The notes: generated from the sequence alone by a model not told the origin. 64,000 nt of DNA from Lachnospiraceae bacterium (GCA_024698705.1 JAILQX010000028.1:1-64000); one strand, 5' to 3'; positions 33,374-42,982 are shown, counted from the first letter of the stretch. Made by a program: numbers and translations.

Positions 33374-34681
33374 ATGACAGCAGGATTGGTAACACAGGTA
33401 AATCCCATGAAGGACTTTATCCCGGGTCAGGTTTCACAGACCAATGATGCTGCCGGCAATTTCTCGGATGTGCTTAAGATGAGCACAGACAAAGGAGCGG
33501 ATACGCAGACCGGATCAGCCGATGCAAAACAGGAAAAGCAGGGTGCAAAGGTTGAAGGAACGGAAAAGGACAGACCGGTAGAGACAGAAAATAATGTGAC
33601 AAAAGAGACCGATGACAACGCAGGTACCGACAAGGTCGCATCAAAGGAAGAGAACGTCGAAGAAAATACCGATGAGATCATCAAAGAAAACCTTGAAGCG
33701 ATAGCCGAAGCGGTAACGACAGTAGTGTCACTTATCTCGGAGGTGTTCGGGGTTGAAGAGGCAGAGGTTAGCGGAGCACTCGAAACACTTGAACTTACCG
33801 ACATCGATCTGTTGGATGCCACAAACATACCGGCCGTAGCGGTTGAGCTTACCGACGCAGATGACACAATGGATATCATGACAGATGAAAACCTGTTTGC
33901 GGCAGTAAAGCAAGTGACCGAAGGAGTCAATGAGACCGTTGAAGCTCTTACCGAAGAGATCGGAGTCGCTGAGGAAGACATAAAGACATACGTGCAGGAA
34001 ACACGTACCGAAGTGACAACGGTAAAGGCAGGACCCGAAACAGAAGAAGTACAGGTAACGACAGGTATTCCGGCACCGGTACAGAAACCGCAGACGGAAG
34101 AACGTGAAGAAAGCACAGGTCAGAACGGAGCGCAGATGAATTTTTCACAGCAGTTCGTGGAAAATGTAAAGGCGCAGGCGGCTGAAAGGGCAGCAGACGA
34201 ACCGGTAAGTTACACGACAAGCATGGATGACATCTATACACAGGTCAGCGAAAGTCTTAAACTTAACTTACAGGAAGACGTGACTGAGATGGAGATGAAC
34301 CTTCATCCGGCAAGCCTCGGCAATGTAAGAGTACAGGTAGCAGCCAGGGACGGAGTGATAACCGCAAACTTTATCACACAGAACGAGACCGTAAGAGCAG
34401 CGATCGAATCCCAGATAGTTGAACTCAAAAACAACATGAATGAGCAGGGCATCAAGGTTGAAGCCATAGAAGTTACACTCGCGAGTCACGCATTTGAGGA
34501 TAATCTAAACAGGGGTAACGACAGAGCAGGCGAAAGTTCTGAAGGCGAAACAAGAAAAAGAAGACGAAATATTAATCTAAATGAAATCGACGATACTGAC
34601 GATAATATAGTTGAGGATGAGATCCGTATAGCAAGAGAGATGATGATGCATAACGGAACTACCGTCGATTACATGGCATAA
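33374..34681 (+). CDS. fliK: Flagellar hook-length control protein FliK
   Basis: Secreted ruler that sets hook length and switches export specificity through FlhB. The 435 residues have a poorly conserved acidic, Thr/Glu/Val-rich N-terminal two thirds and a C-terminal Flg_hook domain (about 285-370), with LNLQEDVTEMEMNLHPASLG and VRAAIESQIVELKNNMNEQG. ATG 33374 has GAGGAGG upstream. It follows the sigma-D-like element and hairpin and is co-directional with flgD. Confidence 0.9.
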   Translation: MTAGLVTQVNPMKDFIPGQVSQTNDAAGNFSDVLKMSTDKGADTQTGSADAKQEKQGAKVEGTEKDRPVETENNVTKETDDNAGTDKVASKEENVEENTDEIIKENLEAIAEAVTTVVSLISEVFGVEEAEVSGALETLELTDIDLLDATNIPAVAVELTDADDTMDIMTDENLFAAVKQVTEGVNETVEALTEEIGVAEEDIKTYVQETRTEVTTVKAGPETEEVQVTTGIPAPVQKPQTEEREESTGQNGAQMNFSQQFVENVKAQAAERAADEPVSYTTSMDDIYTQVSESLKLNLQEDVTEMEMNLHPASLGNVRVQVAARDGVITANFITQNETVRAAIESQIVELKNNMNEQGIKVEAIEVTLASHAFEDNLNRGNDRAGESSEGETRKRRRNINLNEIDDTDDNIVEDEIRIAREMMMHNGTTVDYMA

Positions 34682-34692
34682 GGAGAGAGCGT

Positions 34693-35181
34693 ATGAGCAG
34701 TATAGCAGAAGTAAACAACGGACAGATAATCAACAACGGTGCTTCCGCAGCTTCTGTAGACAAGGCAACCGCGGCAGCGAGCAAGCAGGCAGGCGGCGCA
34801 CTTGACAAGGATGCATTTTTACAGTTGCTTGTAACCCAGATGAAGTATCAGGATCCCCTGGAGCCTACGGACAATACCGAATACGTATCACAGCTGGCAA
34901 CATTCTCCGAACTCGAAGAGATGCAGAACATGGTACAGAGCACGGATATGCAGCGTGCATCGGCACTTGTCGGAAAATACGTTTCCATTTCCGAAACGGA
35001 TAAAACGGGCAATACGAAGAACAACGAAGGCTTTGTGGAAAGCGTTGTATACCAGGGAAGCAAGACATATCTTAAGATAGCCGATATACTTTACGATTTC
35101 GATAACCTCGACAAGGTTTACGACGACGCTTATGTGGCAGCGATGAACGCCGTGAAGGCACAGGAGGAAGCGGATCTGTAA
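34693..35181 (+). CDS. flgD: Flagellar hook assembly scaffold FlgD
   Basis: Hook cap that directs assembly of FlgE and is then lost. The 162 residues contain the hallmark KDAFLQLLVTQMKYQDPLEP, then TEYVSQLATFSELEEMQNM. The C-terminal part is short compared with enterobacterial FlgD, as is common in Firmicutes. ATG 34693 has AAGGAGAGA upstream, 11 bp after fliK. Confidence 0.96.
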   Translation: MSSIAEVNNGQIINNGASAASVDKATAAASKQAGGALDKDAFLQLLVTQMKYQDPLEPTDNTEYVSQLATFSELEEMQNMVQSTDMQRASALVGKYVSISETDKTGNTKNNEGFVESVVYQGSKTYLKIADILYDFDNLDKVYDDAYVAAMNAVKAQEEADL

Positions 35182-35228
35182 GAGCAGAAGGCTGACAGGA
35201 CGGAAGACACAAACAGGAGGAAAGAAAT

Positions 35229-35621
35229 ATGAACAATATCCAAAATCAATTCCTTTCCATTGAACAGCTTCAGGATACTTACCTGAAGGGCCGAAGAAAA
35301 GATGGTGTTTCTTCTTCCGCAAACGAACCCGGATTCAGCGACATACTGAAAAGTATAAGCGAAGGGAAAGAGATCAAATTTTCAAAACATGCAGCCGGCA
35401 GACTTGCAACAAGACAGATAAAGCTGGATGAAGGGCAGGTCGCAAGGATAGCGGACGGTATGCATAAGGCCAATGAAAAAGGAATCAAGGATTCACTGGT
35501 GATCATGGATGAACTCGCATTTATAATAAATGTTCCGAGCAACACGGTCATCACGGCAATGGATCAGACAGAAAGCAAAGACAACATATTCACAAATATT
35601 GATGGCGCAGTGATAGTTTAG
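35229..35621 (+). CDS. Flagellar operon protein (TIGR02530 type)
   Basis: A 130-residue cytoplasmic protein found between flgD and flgE in Firmicute fla operons. The conserved central block KFSKHAAGRLATRQIKLDEG and the end DNIFTNIDGAVIV fit that family, in which ILMDELAFIINV-like strands also occur. Its exact role is not known; a part in hook assembly is suggested by position. ATG 35229 has AGGAGGAAAG upstream. Confidence 0.85.
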   Translation: MNNIQNQFLSIEQLQDTYLKGRRKDGVSSSANEPGFSDILKSISEGKEIKFSKHAAGRLATRQIKLDEGQVARIADGMHKANEKGIKDSLVIMDELAFIINVPSNTVITAMDQTESKDNIFTNIDGAVIV

Positions 35622-35705
35622 CCGGACCTCACAAGGAGGCTAGGATCCCCGAATGACGGAAGGGATCGCAGATCACTCGCCGGTAAGATAAGGAGGACAC
35701 TCATT

Positions 35706-37376
35706 ATGATGAGATCTATGTACTCCGGCGTTGCCGGACTTAAGACACACCAGACAAAGATGGACGTTATAGGTAATAACATCGCGAATGTTAACACGGT
35801 TGCCTACAAGTCACAGTCTGTAACATTTTCCGAACTCATGTACCAGACAACACAGGCCGCATCAGGCGCAAATGCAACAACAGGTACCGCAGGTATCAAT
35901 GCAAGACAGATCGGTCTCGGTGTTAAGACAGGCGCGATCAACACAGCCATCAATTCACAGGGCGCTTCACAGACAACAAATAACCCGTTCGATATAAGGA
36001 TCACAGGCGATGCATTTTTCGTAGTAAACAACGGTCAGGACAACCTCTTTACAAGAGACGGTTCCTTCTACGTTGACGGCGTCGGAAATCTTGCAATGAC
36101 AAGCAACGGTTACAATGTAATGGGCTGGCAGGTTGATCCCTCTACAATGGATATCAAGATGGACACGGTCACTCCTCTTCGTATCATGAGCGCGGATAAC
36201 ATGACATACCCTCCGGAAGCAACAACACTTGCGACCGTAAGCGGTATCCTCGATAAGAATGATTCAAACGTATTATCTTCATCAGGCAAGACCATGAACC
36301 TCATGTTCTACGATAACCTCGGTTACAGCTACACAGCAAAGCTGGTGGTAAAGAGCACGGATACCGAAGGCGAATATACGGTTCAGCTCGATTCGATCGT
36401 TGACCAGAACAACTCACCGGTTGAGATCGGCAACCTTGAACTCGGCGGCGGTGCGGAAGTCATGAGGGAAACAAGCCTTGCACTTTCGGATCAGTGGGAA
36501 GAACTCACAACAGGCGAGATAGTAAAGAAATCAGACCATACGGTCGTTGCATATGACGGAACAAACATCAACTGGACCAACATGGCCCAGGCGTACGGAT
36601 ATTCCGATGCTGCAGAACTCCAGACATTGAAGTTCACGTTTACGGATCCCGCAGATCCCACGATCTCACAGGATTTTACTCTTGAACAGATCATAAAGAA
36701 CGAGGCAGCTACGGTAGGTTCTGTAAGCGGCTATCTTCAGGACGCTGCATTTTTCGGAGGTTATACACCGCTGACAGCTCAGAAGATAACTCCTACGGGA
36801 AGCTCACTCCTTACATACGACACAACAACAGGTGAGTTCAAGGGCATCAACGGACAGGACAGCACGACACTTGCACTTTCGGGTGTTGCTCCTGCGGGAA
36901 GATTCTCCGATCTCAAGATTGATTTCTCACCCACAACGATGTTCAATAATTCCGGAACATCTACGATAGCAGCTGCAAGCGGTGATGCGAACAAGCTTGG
37001 TTGCGGTAGAAAACTCGGTGAAATGAGCGGCGTTTCAATACAGGATGACGGCCGTATATATGCTTCATACGACAATGGTATGAGCAAACTCCTCGGACAG
37101 ATAGCCGTTGCGGAATTTGCCAATGCCTCAGGTCTCCAGAAGGAAGGCGACAACCTTTACAAGGCAACCCAGAACTCGGGTGATTTCGACGGTATAGGTG
37201 TTGAAGTCAAATCAGGCGGCGGATACATGACGACAGGTGTTCTCGAAATGAGTAACGTTGACCTTTCGGCTGAGTTTACGGAGATGATCACAACACAGCG
37301 TGGTTTCCAGGCAAATTCAAGGATCATAACAGTTTCCGATACACTTCTCGAAGAGCTGGTTAACCTCAAGCGTTAA
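35706..37376 (+). CDS. flgE: Flagellar hook protein FlgE
   Basis: Main structural subunit of the hook. The 556 residues begin MRSMYSGVAGLKTHQTKMDV and continue with the IGNNIANVNTVAYK rod/hook signature; the C-terminus has the matching VDLSAEFTEMITTQRGFQAN helix. The central Thr/Ser-rich region forms the surface domains. A strong AGGAGGA box lies before ATG 35706 (35709 is also possible). The leader has a small GATCCC/GGGATC stem at 35644-35667. A terminator follows, so this is the end of the first sub-operon. Confidence 0.97.
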   Translation: MMRSMYSGVAGLKTHQTKMDVIGNNIANVNTVAYKSQSVTFSELMYQTTQAASGANATTGTAGINARQIGLGVKTGAINTAINSQGASQTTNNPFDIRITGDAFFVVNNGQDNLFTRDGSFYVDGVGNLAMTSNGYNVMGWQVDPSTMDIKMDTVTPLRIMSADNMTYPPEATTLATVSGILDKNDSNVLSSSGKTMNLMFYDNLGYSYTAKLVVKSTDTEGEYTVQLDSIVDQNNSPVEIGNLELGGGAEVMRETSLALSDQWEELTTGEIVKKSDHTVVAYDGTNINWTNMAQAYGYSDAAELQTLKFTFTDPADPTISQDFTLEQIIKNEAATVGSVSGYLQDAAFFGGYTPLTAQKITPTGSSLLTYDTTTGEFKGINGQDSTTLALSGVAPAGRFSDLKIDFSPTTMFNNSGTSTIAAASGDANKLGCGRKLGEMSGVSIQDDGRIYASYDNGMSKLLGQIAVAEFANASGLQKEGDNLYKATQNSGDFDGIGVEVKSGGGYMTTGVLEMSNVDLSAEFTEMITTQRGFQANSRIITVSDTLLEELVNLKR

Positions 37377-37397
37377 TGTTTGGAGTTCATTTATATG

Positions 37398-37435
37398 ATA
37401 ATGCACCTGTCGATGGGCGGGTGCATTATTTTTTT
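37398..37435 (+). terminator. Terminator after flgE
   Basis: ATAATGCACC and GGTGCATTAT form a 10-bp stem with a 12-nt loop, then a run of T. It splits the fla/che operon; some readthrough or a new promoter is needed for flbD onwards. Confidence 0.88.
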
Positions 37436-37468
37436 ACATATTATGATGTAACATTACTCAAAATGGTG

Positions 37469-37474
37469 TATAAT
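37469..37474 (+). promoter_or_regulatory. Possible -10 box for flbD-motAB
   Basis: A consensus TATAAT lies 62 bp before flbD and 33 bp after the flgE terminator. The -35 region (ATGTAA at 37446) is poor, so the sigma type is uncertain, but a start here would explain expression beyond the terminator. Confidence 0.4.
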
Positions 37475-37535
37475 AAACAGGTAATTATATAAAAAATACA
37501 CAAGATATTGTTATCTTGCCGAGGAAAATGCCTGC

Positions 37536-37745
37536 ATGATCGAGATTACAAAATTAAACGGAACAAAGACTCTTGTCAACCAGGACCTTATCGAAACGGT
37601 GGAGAGCACTCCCGATACGGTCATAACACTGACTACAGGCAAAAAAATTATTGCAAAAGAAAGTAGACAAGAGATAGATAATTTAGTAAAATCGTATAGA
37701 AAGGGAATTTATGCGGATTTGGCAAGATTAGCCGATCTGAGATAG
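37536..37745 (+). CDS. flbD: FlbD family flagellar protein
   Basis: A 69-residue cytoplasmic protein with the family pattern MIEITKLNGTKTLVNQDLIE then VESTPDTVITLTTGKKII. FlbD/YlzI proteins lie next to flgE or motA in spirochaete and Firmicute fla operons; they are thought to act in hook or motor assembly, but the mechanism is unclear. It is not the Caulobacter transcription factor of the same name. The first gene after the terminator, 22 bp before motA. Confidence 0.92.
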   Translation: MIEITKLNGTKTLVNQDLIETVESTPDTVITLTTGKKIIAKESRQEIDNLVKSYRKGIYADLARLADLR

Positions 37746-37767
37746 ATTTTCGGGAAGGCGTGACATC

Positions 37768-38565
37768 GTGGATTTAGCATCGTTAATTGGTTTGGTAGTA
37801 TGCTTAATACTGGTTCTATTCGGTATTGTAGCCGGACATAGCTTCGGTGTTGTTCTGGACTTCATGGATTTGAATTCGGCCCTGATAACATTTGGCGGGG
37901 CTTTTTGTTGTATCCTTGCATCCAATACCATGAGCGATTTCCTCGCAGGACTTAAGGCTATCAAGCTTATTTTTAAGAACAGCGAGATCAACACTCCCGA
38001 CATTATCAAGAAGATCATAGATCTCAGTAACGTAGCACGTAAAGAAGGTCTGCTCTCACTTGAAGAAGCGGCGGGAGATCTGGATGATGCTTTCCTCAAA
38101 AAAGGTATTCTTCTGATAGTTGACGGTACCGATCCGGAACTGGTCAGAGGGATCATGGAAACAGAGATGGTGTCCATCGACGAACGACACAAGAAGAAGA
38201 TAGGTTTCTGGAGCGATCTGGGAGCCATGGGTCCCGCTTGGGGTATGATCGGCACGTTGATCGGACTTGTAAATATGCTTAATGCCATGGATGATCCGGG
38301 AGCGATAGGACCTGCCATGGCTGTCGCTCTTATCACGACGTTGTACGGTTCATTGCTTGCAAACTGGATCTGTACTCCGACGTCGGCCAAGCTTAAGGTA
38401 CGTAACGAAGAAGAGATGATGGGCAAACAGATCATCATAGAGGGGCTGCTCTCGATACAGGCCGGTGAAAACCCGCGTGTAATCGAAGAGAAGCTCAAGT
38501 CATTCTTAAATCCTACGGATAAGGCGACCATGGAAGCAGCTGCGGGAGGTGAGCAGGATGGCTAA
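37768..38565 (+). CDS. motA: Flagellar stator subunit MotA
   Basis: Ion-channel part of the flagellar stator. The 265 residues have four membrane segments, the cytoplasmic loop with ERHKKKIGFWSDLGAMGPAW and the conserved IGTLIGLVNML and Pro-containing helix that face MotB. The GTG start at 37768 has GGAAGGCG upstream. The end overlaps motB by 8 bases. Confidence 0.96.
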   Translation: MDLASLIGLVVCLILVLFGIVAGHSFGVVLDFMDLNSALITFGGAFCCILASNTMSDFLAGLKAIKLIFKNSEINTPDIIKKIIDLSNVARKEGLLSLEEAAGDLDDAFLKKGILLIVDGTDPELVRGIMETEMVSIDERHKKKIGFWSDLGAMGPAWGMIGTLIGLVNMLNAMDDPGAIGPAMAVALITTLYGSLLANWICTPTSAKLKVRNEEEMMGKQIIIEGLLSIQAGENPRVIEEKLKSFLNPTDKATMEAAAGGEQDG

Positions 38566-39391
38566 GCGCAAAGAAGATCCACCGCCGGCCGGTGCCCCCG
38601 CGTGGCAATCGACCTTCGCGGATCTGATGAACCTGCTTTTGTGCTTCTTCGTATTGCTCTTTTCAATGTCCAATATGGATGCGGAAAAATTTGAAGCTCT
38701 GGCAGCGTCATTTTCAAATACATTCAGCATATTCTCGGGAGGGGGCAGCTCCTTTGACGACGGATTGCTGATAAGCAACGGTATGAGTCAGCTCACCGAA
38801 CTGAGTGAATATATAACCAATACCGGAGCTGCGGCTGACAGCGACAGCCTCGTTGAGAATGAAATAAAAGAGTACGAGAACGAGGAAGAGAAACTGGCGG
38901 CGGAGCTTGAAGAACAGGGCTTACAGGAGTCGGAGAAACTGGCCGAGATGGTTGAGGAAGCACTTGCCGAGAGCGGCAAGGAAAGAGAGGTTGATGTGCA
39001 GTTCAATGCACAGTACGTTATCCTCACACTCAAGGGATCCGTTCTTTTTGATTCGGGACAGGCTGAACTTAAAAAAGAGTCCTATCCGACACTTTCACAG
39101 ATAGGAGTCATCCTTGAAAGATACGGCGAGTACGGTATCGAGATAGAGGGCCACACCGACAATGTTCCTTTAAACGGCGGCAAGTACGAGAACAACGATG
39201 TACTGAGCAGCTACAGAGCTCTTGCGATGTTCAATTATCTGGTCAACAACACCGGCCTCGATCCGGCGGCCATCAAACACAGCGGAAGAGGCGAATACGT
39301 TCCGATAGCCGATAATTCAACGCCTGAAGGACGTATGAAGAACAGAAGGATAGAGATAAAGATATATAACAGCTTAAACAGTATCATATAA
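38558..39391 (+). CDS. motB: Flagellar stator subunit MotB
   Basis: Anchors the stator to peptidoglycan. The 277 residues have one membrane helix at about 20-38 with the ion-binding Asp22 in QSTFADLMNLLLCFF, a plug/linker region that is rich in Glu, and a C-terminal OmpA-like domain (about 135-270) with IEGHTDNVPLNGGKYENND and GRGEYVPIADN. The start is set at ATG 38558, 8 bp after GGGAGG; the GTG at 38549 would overlap that RBS. The ion (proton or sodium) cannot be told safely. Confidence 0.95.
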   Translation: MAKRKEDPPPAGAPAWQSTFADLMNLLLCFFVLLFSMSNMDAEKFEALAASFSNTFSIFSGGGSSFDDGLLISNGMSQLTELSEYITNTGAAADSDSLVENEIKEYENEEEKLAAELEEQGLQESEKLAEMVEEALAESGKEREVDVQFNAQYVILTLKGSVLFDSGQAELKKESYPTLSQIGVILERYGEYGIEIEGHTDNVPLNGGKYENNDVLSSYRALAMFNYLVNNTGLDPAAIKHSGRGEYVPIADNSTPEGRMKNRRIEIKIYNSLNSII

Positions 39392-39428
39392 AGGGATCTG
39401 GGGAGAAACCTAACGGGAGATTGATGTC

Positions 39429-39950
39429 ATGAAAAAGAATATGTTATCTGTCTTAATACTTGGATTGCTTATCGTAAATGTGGCCCTGACCGGCATATTG
39501 CTCTTCTCGACCATGGGTACGACCAAGAAGACGAACAAACTGATCGACGGCATATCGACAGCATTGTCTCTGGAGATCTCAGATCCGGCGGCATCCGAAG
39601 AAGAAAGCACGACCGAGGTTGCTATGGAAGATATAGAGATATATCAGATAGCCGATTCGATGACGATCGGTCTTTCGAAGGGAGCCGACGGCAAAGCACA
39701 TTATTGCATAGTCAGCGTTTCCCTTACACTGAACAAACAGGATCCTGACTACGAAAAATATCAGCCTACATTAAATACCAACGAGGATATGATCAAGGAT
39801 AAGATATTCCAGGTCGTAGGTTCACACCCTATTGAGGAAGCGGAGAGCAATCAGGACGGATTGCGTCAGGAGATACTCGAAGCTATACAGGAAATGTATG
39901 GTTCAAAATTTGTTTATAACGTAGTATTCAGAGATATCATGTTCAGCTGA
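39429..39950 (+). CDS. fliL: Flagellar basal body-associated protein FliL
   Basis: Single-pass membrane protein that supports the stator at the basal body. The 173 residues have a membrane helix at 5-27, a low-complexity Ser/Glu linker, and the C-terminal FliL domain with YCIVSVSLTLNKQDPDYEKY. Its place, motB-fliL-fliM, is standard. It lacks the long periplasmic extension seen in some FliL proteins. ATG 39429 has GGGAGA upstream. Confidence 0.93.
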   Translation: MKKNMLSVLILGLLIVNVALTGILLFSTMGTTKKTNKLIDGISTALSLEISDPAASEEESTTEVAMEDIEIYQIADSMTIGLSKGADGKAHYCIVSVSLTLNKQDPDYEKYQPTLNTNEDMIKDKIFQVVGSHPIEEAESNQDGLRQEILEAIQEMYGSKFVYNVVFRDIMFS

Positions 39951-39982
39951 TAAAAGACGTGTATGACGGGAGGTGAGCCTGC

Positions 39983-40963
39983 TTGGGAGAGGTATTATCT
40001 CAGAACGAGATAGACAGTCTGTTGGCTGCGTTGAGCAACGGTGAACTGGATGCCGAAGATATAAAACAACAGGATGAAAAGCAGGTTCGTAATTATGATT
40101 TTGCCCGTCCGGCGAAGTTCTCGAAGGAACACCTGCGTACATTGGAGATCATATATGAGCATTACGGAAGACTGGTTTCCACCAACCTTCCGATGTACCT
40201 GAGGAAAAACGTACAGGTAAGTGTGGCTAGTTCCGAGACGGTTGCATTTTCGGAATTCAGCAACGCATTATCAAATCCGGTCATACTGGGCATAGTTAAT
40301 TTCCAGCCGCTTAAAGGCTCAATGATGATAGAACTTTCTCCGAATCTCGGATATGCGATCATAGACCGAATGCTGGGAGGCAGGGGCGATGCACTTGACA
40401 AGTACAGGGATTTCTCGGAGATAGAACTTGTCATCCTCGAGAAGATCATGGTCTTATGCATGCAACTCATGAAAGACCCCTGGCGAAATGTCATAGAGAT
40501 CAATCCACTGCTTGAACGTATCGAGACAAATCCGCAGTTCGCACAGATCATAGCACCGAACGACATGATCGCCATCGTGACGCTCAACGTCAGAATAGGA
40601 GATGTGGACGGATTCATGAACATATGTCTTCCGTTCTTTACGATAGAGGATGTGATCGATAAGTTAAATACCAAATTCTGGTATTCGACGATGAAGGACA
40701 GCGATGACGAAGATTACTCATTATATGTCGAGGATCTTATCAGAAGGGCTGAAGTGCCGGTAAAGGCATATCTGGGACAGAGCATAATCACGGTAAGCGA
40801 TTTTGCAAACCTGCAGATAGGCGATATCATCAAACTTGACACTAAAGCTGATGAGTCATTACCGGTATTCGTCGGCAATATAAAGAAATTTATGGCTGTA
40901 CCCGGAAAAAGCGGTGACGGTTACGCCGTAAGGGTAACATCAGTCATAAGAGAGGAGGAATAG
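39983..40963 (+). CDS. fliM: Flagellar motor switch protein FliM
   Basis: Part of the C-ring; binds phosphorylated CheY. The 326-residue protein starts with the CheY-binding peptide LSQNEIDSLLAALSNG, followed by the middle domain with LIDRMLGGRG-like YAIIDRMLGGRGD, and the C-terminal SpoA domain with VPVKAYLGQSIITVSDFANL. The TTG start at 39983 is supported by GGGAGG 9 bp upstream, and no ATG is near. It is followed at once by fliY. Confidence 0.97.
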   Translation: MGEVLSQNEIDSLLAALSNGELDAEDIKQQDEKQVRNYDFARPAKFSKEHLRTLEIIYEHYGRLVSTNLPMYLRKNVQVSVASSETVAFSEFSNALSNPVILGIVNFQPLKGSMMIELSPNLGYAIIDRMLGGRGDALDKYRDFSEIELVILEKIMVLCMQLMKDPWRNVIEINPLLERIETNPQFAQIIAPNDMIAIVTLNVRIGDVDGFMNICLPFFTIEDVIDKLNTKFWYSTMKDSDDEDYSLYVEDLIRRAEVPVKAYLGQSIITVSDFANLQIGDIIKLDTKADESLPVFVGNIKKFMAVPGKSGDGYAVRVTSVIREEE

Positions 40964-40967
40964 ACGC

Positions 40968-42197
40968 ATGGACGGTATTTTATCTCAAGATGAGATAAAT
41001 GCATTGCTAAGCGGAATGGCAGCCGAGCAACCAACTGACGCGCCAAGCGCAGAACCGTTGGAAACGACCTCGGTAGCGGACGGCGATAACTTATCGGATG
41101 TTGAAAAAGATGCGATAGGTGAAGTTGCCAATATCAGCATGGGAACATCGGCTACAACACTCTATTCCCTTGTAAATCGAAGAGTAAACATCACCACACC
41201 TGTTGTATCGCTCAGCAGCTGGGACGATCTGGCAACGGATGATGATTTCCCTTGTGTATTCATCCAGATCAAATATACCAGCGGGCTGGATGGCAACAAC
41301 ATATTGATCCTCCGCGAACATGACGTAAAGGTCATCACGGACCTTATGATGGGAGGCGACGGGACCAATATAGACGGAGAACTGGGAGAACTGCAATTGT
41401 CAGCCATATGCGAGGCTATGAACCAGATGATGGGTTCTTCGGCAACATCTCTGTCGCAGATGTTCGGGAAGATGATCGATATATCCCCCCCGAATGCCGT
41501 TGCCATCGACATGGCGACTCACGAGATACCCGGAGGAGACAATGATTTCCTTAGCGGAACCTTTGTAAAGATCTCATTCAGGATGCAGATAGATGAACTG
41601 GTCGACAGTACGATACTTCAATTGTATCCGGTTGACTTTGCGAGAGAACTCGTTACCACGTTCTTGAGCAATAATTCAGTTGAGCAGGCAGCTCCGGCTC
41701 CGGAACCGGAACCGGCTCCACAGCCGCAGGTTACACCTTACGAGCCGCCGAAAGCGGAAGCGCCCACACAGGCACCGCCGCCGCAGACAATGGCACAGGT
41801 ACCGCCGATGCAGAACATGCCGTATCCCAATATGATGGATCCGAACATGATGCAGAACATGCCTTACCAGATGCCGCCGATGTATCAGATGCCTCCGATG
41901 GGAACCAATTATCAGCCGGCACAGTTCGAGCAGTTCTCACCGAACGTAAACCCCATAAACAGCAACGAGAACATCGGGCTGATCATGGATGTGCCGCTTG
42001 AGGTAACGGTAGAACTCGGAAGGACCAAAAAGAATATTTCTGATATTTTGGACTTCGCACCGGGAACGATCATAGAACTTGATAGGATCACCGGTGAACC
42101 GATAGATGTACTTGTCAATGGCAAGTTTGTTGCAAAAGGTGAAGTAGTAGTTATCGAAGAAAGTTTTGGTATTCGTATAACTGAGATTATCAAATAA
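40968..42197 (+). CDS. fliY: Flagellar motor switch phosphatase FliY (FliN-type)
   Basis: C-ring protein that also removes phosphate from CheY. The 409 residues have an N-terminal CheY-binding peptide (ILSQDEINALLSGM), a CheC-like domain (about 45-220) with both ExxN active sites (EVANISMGTSATTL and EAMNQMMGSSATSL), a Pro/Met/Gln-rich linker (about 245-320) and a C-terminal FliN/SpoA domain with PLEVTVELGRTKKNISDILD. This is the Firmicute replacement of FliN. The linker has an unusual run of repeated MxNMPY and MPPM motifs. ATG 40968 lies 5 bp after the fliM stop codon. Confidence 0.96.
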   Translation: MDGILSQDEINALLSGMAAEQPTDAPSAEPLETTSVADGDNLSDVEKDAIGEVANISMGTSATTLYSLVNRRVNITTPVVSLSSWDDLATDDDFPCVFIQIKYTSGLDGNNILILREHDVKVITDLMMGGDGTNIDGELGELQLSAICEAMNQMMGSSATSLSQMFGKMIDISPPNAVAIDMATHEIPGGDNDFLSGTFVKISFRMQIDELVDSTILQLYPVDFARELVTTFLSNNSVEQAAPAPEPEPAPQPQVTPYEPPKAEAPTQAPPPQTMAQVPPMQNMPYPNMMDPNMMQNMPYQMPPMYQMPPMGTNYQPAQFEQFSPNVNPINSNENIGLIMDVPLEVTVELGRTKKNISDILDFAPGTIIELDRITGEPIDVLVNGKFVAKGEVVVIEESFGIRITEIIK

Positions 42198-42218
42198 TAA
42201 ACAGGAGAGACAAAAACT

Positions 42219-42581
42219 ATGGCAAAGAATATTCTAATATGTGACGATGCTGCATTTATGAGAATGATGATCAAGGACATTCTTACCAAGAACGGTTACA
42301 ATGTTGCAGGCGAAGCAGAGAATGGAGCAAAGGGAGTTGAAAAGTACAATGAACTCAAGCCCGATCTTGTTCTTATGGACATAACAATGCCGGAAATGGA
42401 TGGTATTCAGGCTCTTAAAGAGATCAAATCTTCCGATGCGAACGCAAAGGTAATTATGTGCTCAGCCATGGGTCAGCAGGCAATGGTCATCGAATCTATT
42501 CAGGCCGGAGCCAAGGACTTTATCGTTAAGCCTTTCCAGGCAGACAGAGTTTTGGAAGCTGTTAAGAAAGTTGTGGGATAA
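42219..42581 (+). CDS. cheY: Chemotaxis response regulator CheY
   Basis: Single-domain receiver of 120 residues that carries the CheA signal to the switch. The acidic pair is D9-D10, the phosphoacceptor is D54 in LVLMDITMPEMDG, the Thr/Ser switch is in MCSAMGQ, and the lysine in VKPFQ. It lies between fliY and fliO, the usual Firmicute location, which marks it as the motor CheY and separates it from the second receiver at 61811. It ends by overlapping the fliO start. Confidence 0.97.
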   Translation: MAKNILICDDAAFMRMMIKDILTKNGYNVAGEAENGAKGVEKYNELKPDLVLMDITMPEMDGIQALKEIKSSDANAKVIMCSAMGQQAMVIESIQAGAKDFIVKPFQADRVLEAVKKVVG

Positions 42582-42982
42582 TGCTTCTTACATCAAACAG
42601 AGGTGTTGAATCGGTAGTACAATTAATAACTGTGCTGGTTATTTTTGTATTGGTTTTATTTGTGACGCTGTTTGTTACAAAGTGGATAGCCGGATTTCAG
42701 AAACAGCAGCAGAGCGGGAAAAACATCAATGTGATAGAGATCACCAAGATATCCCCAAACCATTATGCTCAGATCCTTAAAATAGGATCGAAGTATGTGG
42801 CCGTTGCGATCGGTAAAGACAATGTGACCGTACTGGCGACACTTGATGAATCCGAACTCAATCTTGATGAAAACGGAAATGTACAGAAACCCGATTTTGC
42901 GGCTGTATTTGAAAAGTTAAAAATGGCCCGGGGGAGCAATGCATTACCGGATGACAAGTTACATGAAGAAGATGAAGAATAA
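42581..42982 (+). CDS. fliO: Flagellar export protein FliO (FliZ)
   Basis: Small membrane protein needed for FliP assembly in the export gate. The 133 residues have a membrane helix at about 12-34 followed by a basic, beta-rich cytoplasmic domain (KYVAVAIGKDNVTVLATLDE). The sequence is poorly conserved in this family; the position between cheY and fliP supports the call. Start ATG 42581 overlaps the cheY stop codon, and the 3' end overlaps fliP in another frame by about 20 bases. Confidence 0.88.
   Translation: MLLTSNRGVESVVQLITVLVIFVLVLFVTLFVTKWIAGFQKQQQSGKNINVIEITKISPNHYAQILKIGSKYVAVAIGKDNVTVLATLDESELNLDENGNVQKPDFAAVFEKLKMARGSNALPDDKLHEEDEE

Noticed and set aside
35079-35086. GCCGATAT inside flgD (and GCCGATAT near 467 inside pilB)
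   Set aside because: Inside coding sequence with no -35 box at the right distance.
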